DNA from: Bacteroidota bacterium
GTDB lineage: Bacteria; Bacteroidota; Bacteroidia; Cytophagales; Cyclobacteriaceae
Length of the DNA stretch: 64,000 bases
Direction of reading: 5' to 3'
Assembly: GCA_024280115.1 (NCBI GenBank)
Contig: JAJRQT010000081.1
Span: 1 to 64,000, forward strand
Within the stretch, counting starts at the first letter, position 1; each line of letters starts with the position of its first letter. The notes beneath the pieces were generated by a model that saw only the letters and a list, made by a program, of their open reading frames with translations, did no database searches and had not been told where the DNA came from. Shown here in pieces: positions 8,363 through 17,029 of this stretch. Made by a program: the position numbers and the translations under genes.

Positions 8363-9163
8363 TTAAAGGTTCTTTGATTTGGCAATAAGTTCAGCTAAAT
8401 CTAATACCTTAACTTCATCTTCGCGCTCTTTGTTTTTAATTCCGTCAGAAAGCATGGTCATGCAAAAGGGACAAGCCGATGCAATTATTTTGGCGTCTGT
8501 TTGAAGCGCTTCTTCGGTACGCTCAATATTTATGAATTTGTCACCTTTTTCGGGTTCCTTAAACATTTGTGCTCCACCTGCACCACAGCAAAGACTATTT
8601 TCCTTATTCCGCTTCATCTCTACGAGATCCGCCTGCAAGGATTCTATTAATTGACGCGGGGCATTATATATATGATTTGACCGTCCAAGATAGCAACTGT
8701 CATGATAAGTGATTTTTTGATCTTTTAGCAATTCATTTTCATTGATTGCGAGTCTTCCATCTTCAATTAGCTGATTTAAAAACTCTGAATGATGCACAAC
8801 TTCATACGACCCTCCAAGATCCGGATATTCATTTTTTATCGTGTTGTAGCAGTGAGGACAGGCAGTTACAATTTTTTTTATATTGTATCCGTTGAGCACC
8901 TGGATGTTTGCAAGCGCCTGCATCTGAAACAGAAACTCATTTCCGGCTCTCCTGGCTGGGTCACCAGTACAGGTTTCTTCCGGGCCGAGCACTCCGAATG
9001 ACACATTGGCGATGTTTAATATTTTCACAAAAGCCTTGGTGACTTTTTTATATCTTTCATCATAAGAACCGGCACAGCCTATCCAAAGTAAAACTTCCGG
9101 ATCCTCTCCTTTTTGAGATAATTCGGCCATAGTAGGCACATTATATGTATTTTTATTTTCCAT
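8363..9163 (-). CDS. CCG-domain Fe-S oxidoreductase (HdrB/GlpC-like subunit)
   Basis: 266 residues with two cysteine-rich CCG domains: WIGCAGSYDERYKK plus TACPHCYNTIKNEYP in the first, and HDSCYLGR, LCCGAGGAQMF and SACPFCMTML in the second. This is the HdrB/GlpC fold, which binds noncubane Fe-S clusters and passes electrons to a disulfide, quinone or another redox partner. It has no membrane segment. It lies 1 base after the membrane subunit gene, so the two form a two-subunit complex at the inner membrane. The natural substrate is not deducible; assignment as heterodisulfide reductase proper is unlikely in a bacterium without methanogenesis. Confidence 0.85.
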   Translation of the reverse strand: MENKNTYNVPTMAELSQKGEDPEVLLWIGCAGSYDERYKKVTKAFVKILNIANVSFGVLGPEETCTGDPARRAGNEFLFQMQALANIQVLNGYNIKKIVTACPHCYNTIKNEYPDLGGSYEVVHHSEFLNQLIEDGRLAINENELLKDQKITYHDSCYLGRSNHIYNAPRQLIESLQADLVEMKRNKENSLCCGAGGAQMFKEPEKGDKFINIERTEEALQTDAKIIASACPFCMTMLSDGIKNKEREDEVKVLDLAELIAKSKNL

Positions 9164-9164
9164 T

Positions 9165-10511
9165 TTATTCGTTTTTCAATTCTTCTGCCCAATTAAATCT
9201 GTCTGATGGTGGAAACTTCCATGGTGAAAAGCTAGTTTCAATATTGGAAAACATTGCGTTCCATTCAGATGGAGCGCTCGATTCTTCCATTGTCATGAAT
9301 CTTCTCATTTGAAGAATGATGGAAAGCGGGTCAATTGTTACCGGGCATGCCTCTACACATGCATTGCATGATGTACAGGCAAAGATTTCCTCCTTTGAAA
9401 TGTAATCTCCCAAAAGCGATTTCCCGTCGTCAAAATCCTCGTCGTTTTTTAAAATCAGATCGCCTAATTCTTCAATCCTATCTCTTGTATCCATCATGAT
9501 CTTTCTTGGAGAAAGCTTCTGCCCTGTTTGATTTGCAGGGCATTCTGCGGTACATCTGCCACATTCTGTACAAGTGTAAGCATCCAATAGGTTTTTCCAG
9601 GATAAATCCCGCACATCCTTTGCCCCAAGGCGTTTAATCTCGGCTGGCGGCTGGCCATCATTTTCAGGGTTTGTTATGCCCAGCATCATATTTACCTCCT
9701 GAGTTACCTCCGGCATATTCGTTATTTTACCAGCTGGCTCCAGATTTGCATAGTAGGTATTTGGGAAAGCCAACAGCGTATGCAAATGCTTTGAATATGT
9801 CACATATATGGCAAATGCAAATATTCCTACTATGTGAAACCACCAGGCTATTCTTTCAATAATCACAAGTATGGAAGAATCGAATGGTCTATAAAATGGA
9901 GCAGCAAATATCTCACTGAAAATCATGAGCCCGGTATTGGGATAACCGGCTACATTTCTTTCCTGTAGAATTTGATCGCTCGCATTCATTGTCAAAATGG
10001 CAAGCATGAGGATGATTTCAAAAATCAAAATTAGGTTGGCATCTAGTTTTGGCCACCTGGTCATTTCCGGATTATGGAATCTTTTGATCTTAAATACATT
10101 TCTTCTGATGAGGAAAAAGACACATGAAAGAATCACTCCAATGGCAAGAAATTCAAATACATTCAGAGTAGCTGTGTAAATCCCGGTCAAATCCCATTTC
10201 TGAAGAAGCCCTGCGATGGTTCTGTGTTTCCCTGTAACGCCATCCAGAAAGAACTCAATTACTTCGATATTGATCACTATAAAACCAATATAGACCAATA
10301 AATGAAGAAAAGCGGGGATTGGTTTTTTAAACATTTTTTTCTGCCCAAATGCTACCAGGAGCATGGACTTCCACCTTTTTAAGGGGTGATCGCTTCTGTT
10401 TTCATCCCGGCCGAGTAAAATATTCTTTCGAATTTTCATTATCCTTCCGAGGAAAAAATATGCGGCAGCAGAGGCCACTACGATGAAAAGTATTTGCTGA
10501 AATGAAATCAT
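9165..10511 (-). CDS. Membrane 4Fe-4S oxidoreductase subunit (NarI-like plus HdrC-like)
   Basis: 448 residues. Five or six hydrophobic segments fill the first 260 residues (about 5-20, 67-85, 110-135, 157-175, 217-240), resembling the NarI/cytochrome-b-like domain of DsrMK/Hdr-type complexes. Then two ferredoxin motifs follow, CTECGRCTAECPANQ (about 306) and CTSCNACVEACPVTID (about 372). The layout indicates electron transfer between the membrane quinone pool and the soluble CCG-domain partner encoded 1 base downstream. First gene of a three-gene minus-strand unit. No cofactor other than the two 4Fe-4S clusters can be assigned from sequence. Confidence 0.85.
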   Translation of the reverse strand: MISFQQILFIVVASAAAYFFLGRIMKIRKNILLGRDENRSDHPLKRWKSMLLVAFGQKKMFKKPIPAFLHLLVYIGFIVINIEVIEFFLDGVTGKHRTIAGLLQKWDLTGIYTATLNVFEFLAIGVILSCVFFLIRRNVFKIKRFHNPEMTRWPKLDANLILIFEIILMLAILTMNASDQILQERNVAGYPNTGLMIFSEIFAAPFYRPFDSSILVIIERIAWWFHIVGIFAFAIYVTYSKHLHTLLAFPNTYYANLEPAGKITNMPEVTQEVNMMLGITNPENDGQPPAEIKRLGAKDVRDLSWKNLLDAYTCTECGRCTAECPANQTGQKLSPRKIMMDTRDRIEELGDLILKNDEDFDDGKSLLGDYISKEEIFACTSCNACVEACPVTIDPLSIILQMRRFMTMEESSAPSEWNAMFSNIETSFSPWKFPPSDRFNWAEELKNE

Positions 10512-10548
10512 TTTATAAACAATTAAAATTCAAAATTCCGACCAAATA

Positions 10549-10579
10549 TTTGTGCCAATAAATAAAATACCTACTTTTG
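10549..10579 (+). promoter_or_regulatory. Bacteroidota-type promoter of tRNA-Phe
   Basis: TTTG at 10549-10552, exactly 19 bases, then TACTTTTG at 10572-10579, a perfect match to the TTTG/TAnnTTTG (-33/-7) consensus. The tRNA begins 14 bases after the -7 box, consistent with a start point near 10586. Confidence 0.75.
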
Positions 10580-10593
10580 CATCTTCTTTTGGA

Positions 10594-10666
10594 GGTGATG
10601 TAGCTCAGTTGGTAGAGCATCGGACTGAAAATCCGTGAGTCGGTGGTTCGAATCCACTCATCACCA
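10594..10666 (+). tRNA. tRNA-Phe (anticodon GAA)
   Basis: A 73-base cloverleaf. The acceptor arms GGTGATG / CATCACC pair perfectly. The D arm is GCTC/GAGC, and the anticodon loop CTGAAAA carries GAA. The T arm contains TTCGAAT. Position 27:43 of the anticodon stem is a T-T mismatch. The discriminator is A, followed by CAGG, so the 3' CCA is not encoded and must be added enzymatically. Confidence 0.95.
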
Positions 10667-10676
10667 CAGGTTTTTT

Positions 10677-10706
10677 AAGGGCTCCCGTACGCGAGAGCCC
10701 TTTTTT
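10677..10706 (+). terminator. Rho-independent terminator after tRNA-Phe
   Basis: AAGGGCTC (10677-10684) pairs with GAGCCCTT (10695-10702) and is followed by a T-run. It lies 10 bases beyond the tRNA and ends a monocistronic tRNA transcript. Confidence 0.85.
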
Positions 10707-11042
10707 ATTTTACCCCTGAGCGTCACCTTGCAAATCGTCAATTCCTAAAGAATTCGAAAGTAAATGAAAATTTCTCAAATATAGTATGCATGCATACTAT
10801 TTTATTTATAGTAACAAATAATTTATTAAAAGAATTTCATTTACGGTGAAAAATTAATGCAATTGTCCGGCACACTTCTTTCTCAGTATTGTTGATTGGA
10901 AGATAATTTTGCAGAAAGGTATATATACAATGGCTGTTTTTTAGGCTTTTTTATGGTGAGTATTATCTGATAGAATTCAATAAAAATTCTTGAAGATGGA
11001 TAGAAACAAAACGTTTTTAAAATTAATTAGAATACTTGTGGA
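10707..11042. other. Gene-free interval with an isolated 20-bp perfect palindrome
   Basis: Between the tRNA terminator and the 3' end of rluB there is no coding sequence. The notable element is a perfect 20-bp palindrome at 10781-10800 with arms ATAGTATGCA / TGCATACTAT, operator-like in form. A TAATTTTG box near 10910 resembles a -7 element but leads into an open frame of only a few codons. The interval may be the remnant of a lost regulated gene. Confidence 0.5.
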
Positions 11043-11858
11043 TTAATTCAGATATTTCAAACGAACGATCTCACGGTCTTTGAGAAACCGCCATTTTCCC
11101 CGGGGGAGATCTTTTTTTGTGAGACCAGCAAACATTACCCTATCCAACCTGAGCACATCATAACCAAACGATTCGAATATTCTTCTTACAACCCGGTTTT
11201 TTCCGCTGTGGATTTCTATACCCAACGCCAAGCCTGCTTTATCTAGTACGGCAATATCATCTATTTTTATTTTTCCGTCTTCCAATTCGATGCCTTCCTT
11301 AATTTTAGCAAGGTGGTCTTCATCTAATGGTTTGTCAAGTTCCGCCTGATAAACTTTACCAATTTCGTAAGAAGGGTGTGTGAGTTTTTTAGAAAGTTCT
11401 CCATCATTTGTCAACAGCAGAATACCAGTGGTATTTCTATCTAGTCTTCCGACAGGATAAATTCTTTCATCACAAGCATTGGAGACCAGTTGCATAACAG
11501 TTTTTCTTTCCTGGGGATCATCGGTGGTTGTAATAAAATCTTTGGGTTTATTTAATAAGATATATACCAGTCTTTCTTTAGAGAGCAGTTTTTTTCCATA
11601 GTAAACTTTGTCACCAAATTTCACCTGGGACCCCATTTCAGTGACCACCTTGGAATTCACTTTGATCTTTCCGGCCTTTATATGATTATCAGCCTCTCTT
11701 CTGGAGCAAACACCTGACTGGGCTATATATTTATTGAGCCTTGTGGTTCCTTTTGAATCTAAAGTATTATTTTTATCGATCCGCCTTCTTTTAGCGGGAG
11801 TAGGCTTCTGGATGTTTTTATCTCTTTTTTTTCTGAAGGGTTTTTGTTCGAAGCCCAT
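11043..11858 (-). CDS. rluB: 23S rRNA pseudouridine synthase, RluB/RsuA family
   Basis: 271 residues. A basic N-terminal tail of about 38 residues precedes an S4 RNA-binding domain (RLNKYIAQSGVCSRREADNHIKAGKIKVN, about 40-90). The RsuA/RluB catalytic domain follows, with GRLDRNTTGILLLTNDG, whose Asp is the catalytic residue, and KNRVVRRIFESFGYDVLRLDR. It would isomerise a uridine in the peptidyl-transferase region of 23S rRNA. Last gene of a dksA-like/scpB/rluB operon, 36 bases after scpB; scpB-rluB adjacency is common in bacteria. RluB rather than RluE or RsuA is inferred from context and length. Confidence 0.85.
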   Translation of the reverse strand: MGFEQKPFRKKRDKNIQKPTPAKRRRIDKNNTLDSKGTTRLNKYIAQSGVCSRREADNHIKAGKIKVNSKVVTEMGSQVKFGDKVYYGKKLLSKERLVYILLNKPKDFITTTDDPQERKTVMQLVSNACDERIYPVGRLDRNTTGILLLTNDGELSKKLTHPSYEIGKVYQAELDKPLDEDHLAKIKEGIELEDGKIKIDDIAVLDKAGLALGIEIHSGKNRVVRRIFESFGYDVLRLDRVMFAGLTKKDLPRGKWRFLKDREIVRLKYLN

Positions 11859-11894
11859 AAAATTGTAATCGATTAAATTTGAAAATGGGACAGG

Positions 11895-12458
11895 TTAACT
11901 ATTGTTTTCTTCACCGACCTGGTTTTCTTCCTGTGCGAAATCTTTTGGAGTAGGAAGATCCTTGAGGTCATTAATGCCAAAATATTCCATAAAATTTTTA
12001 CTGGTTCCATAAATAATTGGCCTGCCTACTGTTTCAGCTTTGCCTTTGATTTCTATAAGCTCCTTTTCCAGAAGCTTTTGAATGGAATAATCACAGTTTA
12101 CACCTCTGATTTGCTCAATCTCAGATTTGATAACAGGTTGCTTATACGCAATGATCGAAAGCGTTTCAAGGGCAGAATTGGATAGCCGCCTTTTTGATTG
12201 CTGTTTTAGTAATATTCCAATACTAGCCTGGTAGGCCGGTTTTGAATAAAACTGATAACCACCACCAATCTTTGAAATTTCAATAGAAAATTCTTCAGCA
12301 GCGTATTTTTCCTGGAGCCTGGATATAACTTGCGTGATATCTTCGAGGGGAACCTCAGCTTCGAACATCTCTGCCAGACAAGATTGTATTTCTACATCTT
12401 TAATTGGCTGAGCAGAGCAGAATATAAGTGCTTCTACGTGATTTTGAAGAAAATCCAA
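11895..12458 (-). CDS. scpB: Segregation and condensation protein B
   Basis: 187 residues with the ScpB winged-helix pair. The N-terminal part is VEALIFCSAQPIKDVEIQSCLAE; the second part contains ALETLSIIAYKQPVIKSEIEQIRGVNCD and ELIEIKGKAETVGRPIIYGTS, the signature block of the family. ScpB joins ScpA and Smc in the bacterial condensin that compacts and segregates the chromosome. It starts 1 base after the end of the dksA-like gene and precedes rluB, so the three are one transcript. scpA is not in the window. Confidence 0.9.
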   Translation of the reverse strand: MDFLQNHVEALIFCSAQPIKDVEIQSCLAEMFEAEVPLEDITQVISRLQEKYAAEEFSIEISKIGGGYQFYSKPAYQASIGILLKQQSKRRLSNSALETLSIIAYKQPVIKSEIEQIRGVNCDYSIQKLLEKELIEIKGKAETVGRPIIYGTSKNFMEYFGINDLKDLPTPKDFAQEENQVGEENNS

Positions 12459-12459
12459 T

Positions 12460-12870
12460 TTATTTTCGATTGAGTTTGGCCTCTATGCATTGCATTGTGT
12501 GTGGTACTGCTCTCAATCTTTCTTTCGGGATCAATTTACCAGTATCTGCACAAATACCATAAGTTCCATTCTTAATTCGAATCAACGCGTTTTCGAGGTT
12601 ATTTATGAACTTCTGCTGCCTTGCTGCCAGCTGACTCATGCTCTCTTTCTCTGCTGTATCCGCACCGTCTTCAAGTACTTTTGCATACGCAGAGGTCGCA
12701 TCAGTACCACTTTCATAATTCTTACTCAGAGTGGATTTTAGATTGTTTAGCTCTTTTCTGGCTTTGCCAAGTTTCAGATTAATCAATTCTTCAAATTCTT
12801 CAAGTTCTGAACTTGAATATCCTTGCTTTTCTTCATTTCCCATAGCTTCTATCATTTCGATTAAACGCAA
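12460..12870 (-). CDS. DksA/TraR-family protein with a two-cysteine zinc finger
   Basis: 136 residues. A long coiled-coil N-terminal region (about 20-95, ELEEFEELINLKLGKARKELNNL) leads into the DksA-type C-terminal finger, ICADTGKLIPKERLRAVPHTMQCIEAK. Only the outer cysteine of each CxxC pair is kept, as is common in Bacteroidota members. DksA binds the secondary channel of RNA polymerase and modulates transcription with ppGpp; whether this divergent form does so is unproven. First gene of the scpB/rluB operon. Start at 12870; an internal Met at codon 10 is an alternative. Confidence 0.8.
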   Translation of the reverse strand: MRLIEMIEAMGNEEKQGYSSSELEEFEELINLKLGKARKELNNLKSTLSKNYESGTDATSAYAKVLEDGADTAEKESMSQLAARQQKFINNLENALIRIKNGTYGICADTGKLIPKERLRAVPHTMQCIEAKLNRK

Positions 12871-13009
12871 AAATCATTATCGCCACAAAAATAGGATAAG
12901 ATTTTAAAACAAAAAATTATTAAATTTTGATTCCATTGTAATAAACTACTTACTTTCAAATATGGAAAATTTGAAATAAGGTTACATAAAACATAAGAAA
13001 ATTCACAAA

Positions 13010-14017
13010 ATGATTTCAAAAAGTTCAATAATCGGAGTTTTATTCATAATTCTATCAACAAATACCCAATTCACAATGGCACAGGATGTTGCACTGGTTA
13101 TCCATGGTGGGGCCGGAAATATATACAAAGCCAATATCCCGGACTCCATAGAGCTGTTGTATAGAGAGAAAATGAAGGAAGCCTTAAACGCCGGGATGGA
13201 AATACTCGCAAATGGAGGAGAAAGTATTGAAGCTGTAAAAATGGCTATAAATATAATGGAAGATTCACCATTATTTAACGCTGGAAAAGGAGCAGTTTTC
13301 ACAAGTGAAGGGACCAATGAACTCGATGCCTCGATAATGGATGGTGCTACCCTAAATGCCGGGGCAGTTGCAGGAGTAAAGCATATAAAAAATCCAATAA
13401 ATGCTGCGATTGAGGTGATGAATTTCTCGCCTCATGTTTTCCTTATCGGCAACGGTGCAGAAGCATTTGCTAACAACCGGGGACTGGAACTTGTTGATGA
13501 AAAATATTTTTATACGAAGAAAAGATACAATCAATTGCAAAAAATCAAGGAGAAAGAAAAGTCCTCCCAGGGCCTTCATGAAAGCAAAAAGAAGGCATAT
13601 AAATTTGGAACAGTGGGAGCCGTTGCCCTGGATAAAGCGGGTAATATTGTCGCGGGAACATCCACTGGAGGAATGACGAATAAGAAATTTGGCAGAGTCG
13701 GGGATGTACCAGTGATTGGAGCTGGAACATATGCAAATAATAAAACTTGTGGAATTAGCGCTACCGGTCATGGTGAGTACTTCATCCGATCTGTAGTGGC
13801 TCACGATATATCTTCAATTATGGAGTATAAAGGGCTGTCAATCCAGGAGGCAGCTGATGAAGTAATCCATGAAAAATTGATAGAACTTGGAGGTGAAGGT
13901 GGAGTTATCGGTCTGGATGCAAAGGGAAATGTAATGATGTCTTTTAACTCAAATGGAATGTTCAGGGGTTATATTAAAGAATCAAATAAACCATATGTAT
14001 TTATTTTTAAAGAGTAG
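13010..14017 (+). CDS. Exported isoaspartyl peptidase / plant-type L-asparaginase
   Basis: 335 residues of the Ntn-hydrolase family. A signal peptide ends near TMAQ (residue 25), followed by ALVIHGGAGN, DSPLFNAGKGAVFTSEG and LDASIMDG. The autocleavage site is GTVGAVALD, whose Thr201 becomes the N-terminal nucleophile of the beta chain, then GNIVAGTSTGGMTNKKFGRVGD and ATGHGEYFIR. The enzyme removes isoaspartyl residues from peptides and hydrolyses asparagine. Secretion to the periplasm suggests salvage of damaged peptides. The gene stands alone, diverging from the dksA operon and converging on the lamin-tail-domain gene. Confidence 0.88.
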   Translation: MISKSSIIGVLFIILSTNTQFTMAQDVALVIHGGAGNIYKANIPDSIELLYREKMKEALNAGMEILANGGESIEAVKMAINIMEDSPLFNAGKGAVFTSEGTNELDASIMDGATLNAGAVAGVKHIKNPINAAIEVMNFSPHVFLIGNGAEAFANNRGLELVDEKYFYTKKRYNQLQKIKEKEKSSQGLHESKKKAYKFGTVGAVALDKAGNIVAGTSTGGMTNKKFGRVGDVPVIGAGTYANNKTCGISATGHGEYFIRSVVAHDISSIMEYKGLSIQEAADEVIHEKLIELGGEGGVIGLDAKGNVMMSFNSNGMFRGYIKESNKPYVFIFKE

Positions 14018-14098
14018 ATTGATTGACGCTCAGAACTTTCAACTTTCTTCAAGACGGTTGTAAAAAGGCCTTTGTTTTTCTTCATATTATTTAAAAAT

Positions 14099-16681
14099 TT
14101 AAAATATTCCCGCAACAACCACCTTCTTCCTAAATACTTTTTTAAATCCGGTGGAATTGTAAATTTCAACAAATACTATGAAAGGACCCATTCTGACTAT
14201 TTGGCCTTGATCGTTGAAGCCTTCCCATTTAAATGTTTCCTCTGATCCAATTGATTGGTGTGATATAATTGTTTTCACGGATCTTCCCAACACATCAAGG
14301 ATTTGAATGCTGGCGATATTCCCAGGTTCAGAAAATTGGCATTTGATCATGGTATAATCCTGAAAGCCATTATTTCCCGGTGAAAAAACCTTCGGTTCAA
14401 CAATAATTACTTCGCTGCCATTCATGCCGGCAAAATATTGAGAATTCATATTGCCCGGCGTTGCAAAGCCGGAAGTACTCGCAGCCGATTGCCAGTTGCT
14501 TGGATTATCTGAGGCCCCTTCAAAAGAAATACGCTCAAGTGAGACCCCCTCTGTATCCTGAAGGAACTCCGAATGATATTCATCTCTGTACCGAACATAA
14601 TCAATAATTTGATCTTCCTCATTCATGAGGATCACATTGCCTTCGTCATTGTTAAAAGGTGGCAAATCTACAATTTTTAATATATTTTTTGCATTGAGCC
14701 CCGGATAATGATTGATTAGAATTTCCGGATCTTCCGTAATCGCCAAAAATTGTTTGGGTTGGATGATATGGTGATTTGTGGAAATTGGTTTAAATCCATC
14801 ATTGCCAATCTGAATGGTTTTCAAGTCAATAAATTTATCCGATTGATTGTATAATTCTACAAAATCTACACCTTTCGGCCATGGATTAAATAAAATTTCA
14901 TTGATGAGGAGATCGAGACTGTCTGCTTTTTCAGGCAATACAAAAGTTGATGAAGTTGCTCTTTGAACATTTCCAGCACAATCATGAAGATTTTTAATTG
15001 TCAGCTCATAACTGGTTTTTGGTAAAATATAAGAGTTGAAATGGATGAGTATTTTCGATAAATCCGGCATCTGCATTTGAGCATTTTCAATATCAAGTGC
15101 CGGAAATACAGAAATATTTTCAAGCGCTATTTCCTGGGGGTTTATTTTTTCATTCAAATTAATAATGATGGAAGTATCTGAAGCAGCTACAATATTTAGG
15201 ATTTCCGGGCCTAATAAATCTGTCAATTGACCCGTTGAAGCATTTTCCCTTCCCGGTGTTCCTCCTGATGGGTCTTCGGACGCAATCCAATTTCCTGATC
15301 CTTTACATGGGAAATCAGTATCGATCATTTCAAGCGACCAGCCTCCATCATCCTTGTCAATGGATTTATACCATAAATTGGTATAATTCACAGAGAAAAC
15401 GAGACCGAAATTTTTATTGAGAAGAACTATGGATTCCCCGCGATTATTTAAAGAAGGCCAATTAGAGACTTTTACGGTACGGCCATATTTTTCAAAATGT
15501 TCTACTGCTGAATACTGACAAAGTATGATATATTCATTGGGTAGAATAGATATATCCGGTATGGTGGTAGTGTCCTTACCCACAATAAGCGTTACCTGGT
15601 TTAAATCGAAAATATCATTGTCAGGATTGTGAATTTCAAGGTATTCATACTCTGGTAAATCGACTCCAGGAGTTGGATCGGCCATGATTTCCGTAACCAG
15701 GATATCCCCAAATTCTATAATATATGGCACAGTGTAGGTAAATGGAGCTGTAAAACCTCCCAGGCTGTTCGAAAACATATCTTCGATTCCAGCGATGGTC
15801 AAATTATTTTCAACTTTATCCTCAAATTTCGTATGAAACGAAAGGATAACAACGCTGTCATTTTGCATTTGTGCTTTATTGGGGTTTCCAATGTTACCAT
15901 CGGCCAGGTAATTTCTGATATCACTAGCGCTCGCTTCAGACACACTTTCTGAAAATATGATTTGCATCGTAGAGTCAGAAGTTACGAATAATGAATCAAT
16001 TTCCGGAGGATCATTATCTACATAAATCTCACCGGTAATCAACAAATCATCAAAGAAAAATTTGTTTGATCTGGTTGAAGTATAGTTACAATAAATACCA
16101 AAATACCGTGAGAAAAAATGATCATTATCCCAGGTCGTTCCTTCAGAAATATAGTTCATGTTTAAATCAGTATCGACCAACAGTTCCCAATTTCCTTCCG
16201 GGGATTTGGTCACTTTTATATTGAGTTCAACAAGACTGACATCCACCCTGTCATCTGTGCCGTCTATTATTTTAATAGAAGAAGATTTTTCTCCTGACTG
16301 CTTATATAGGCTTATTTCGTCTTGAGTGTTTCCGATTCTTACAAAATATCCATTCAGAGATTCTTTCAGATTTTCCTTATCAGAAACCAAATAAACATCC
16401 ATATAATTGCTGGAAGAAGGATTGAAATCCAGCTTTACATAAAATGACCATTCGGCACTGTTGATAATTTCGTTTGATGTGGTAAGATATGATCGACCGG
16501 TTTCCGCAGGAGCAACAAGTTGAAGCTGACTTTCCGGATTGATGATAAAATTGCTTGTTTCTCCATTCCATGAAGGTAAATCAGTAAAATTTCCATCAGC
16601 AAAATCATCACTGACCTGAGAAATAGCAGGAGAAAAAATAACTATTTGAATAGCGATTAAAAAGATAAATTGGTTCTTCAT
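14099..16681 (-). CDS. Large secreted protein with two lamin-tail domains and a FlgD-like C-terminus
   Basis: 860 residues. A signal peptide (MKNQFIFLIAIQIVIFSPAISQ) precedes a lectin-like beta domain, an Ig-like SbsA-type segment (DNDPPEIDSLFVTSDSTMQIIFSESV), and a first lamin-tail domain (about 325-480, ILVTEIMADPTPGVDLPEYEYLEIHNP). A second Ig-like segment and a second lamin-tail domain (about 600-740, LLINEILFNPWPKGVDFVELYNQS) follow. The C-terminal 90 residues (FSPGNNGFQDYTMIKCQF, IQILDVLGRSVKTI) resemble FlgD-type Ig or T9SS sorting domains. It is probably exported and surface-attached by the type IX system encoded elsewhere in the window. Substrate or partner unknown. Confidence 0.8.
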   Translation of the reverse strand: MKNQFIFLIAIQIVIFSPAISQVSDDFADGNFTDLPSWNGETSNFIINPESQLQLVAPAETGRSYLTTSNEIINSAEWSFYVKLDFNPSSSNYMDVYLVSDKENLKESLNGYFVRIGNTQDEISLYKQSGEKSSSIKIIDGTDDRVDVSLVELNIKVTKSPEGNWELLVDTDLNMNYISEGTTWDNDHFFSRYFGIYCNYTSTRSNKFFFDDLLITGEIYVDNDPPEIDSLFVTSDSTMQIIFSESVSEASASDIRNYLADGNIGNPNKAQMQNDSVVILSFHTKFEDKVENNLTIAGIEDMFSNSLGGFTAPFTYTVPYIIEFGDILVTEIMADPTPGVDLPEYEYLEIHNPDNDIFDLNQVTLIVGKDTTTIPDISILPNEYIILCQYSAVEHFEKYGRTVKVSNWPSLNNRGESIVLLNKNFGLVFSVNYTNLWYKSIDKDDGGWSLEMIDTDFPCKGSGNWIASEDPSGGTPGRENASTGQLTDLLGPEILNIVAASDTSIIINLNEKINPQEIALENISVFPALDIENAQMQMPDLSKILIHFNSYILPKTSYELTIKNLHDCAGNVQRATSSTFVLPEKADSLDLLINEILFNPWPKGVDFVELYNQSDKFIDLKTIQIGNDGFKPISTNHHIIQPKQFLAITEDPEILINHYPGLNAKNILKIVDLPPFNNDEGNVILMNEEDQIIDYVRYRDEYHSEFLQDTEGVSLERISFEGASDNPSNWQSAASTSGFATPGNMNSQYFAGMNGSEVIIVEPKVFSPGNNGFQDYTMIKCQFSEPGNIASIQILDVLGRSVKTIISHQSIGSEETFKWEGFNDQGQIVRMGPFIVFVEIYNSTGFKKVFRKKVVVAGIF

Positions 16682-17029
16682 GTCTAATAAACCTCAGTTC
16701 GACAAAAAATAAAACGTCATACTGGGAAAACACAGTTTACAAATCAATAGCCATATTTTCCCGGGATCAGCTTCTTAGCTTCAAATACATATATATTGTG
16801 GGGGCAGGAAATTAGGAATCAATTCAAAATGCTAATTTGACGAAATAATCAAATACTCAAAAAATGCACTATTTGAATCACTGAATAGCCTGATTACAGG
16901 CCGGATTCTCAAATATTAACTCATTATAAATATCCTTTATTTTTTCCTGAAAAATTCAGGTTAAAAATATTATCTTTGCAGGCCAATTTATAAAATGTCA
17001 ATATTAATCGCTTAATATAAGAAATTAAA
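16682..17029. other. Divergent intergenic region upstream of asd
   Basis: No gene. Towards asd there is a perfect inverted repeat CCTGAA-AAA-TTCAGG at 16946-16960 and a TATCTTTG box (TAnnTTTG type) at 16971-16978, 52 bases before the asd start, so this is the likely asd promoter. The -33 element is poor. The hairpin overlaps where it should lie, so it could be an operator. The rest is AT-rich with no other structure I can support. Confidence 0.5.

Noticed and set aside
13352-13804. Open frame of 150 codons antisense to the isoaspartyl peptidase
   Set aside because: Fully within a confident gene on the other strand and without recognisable motif.
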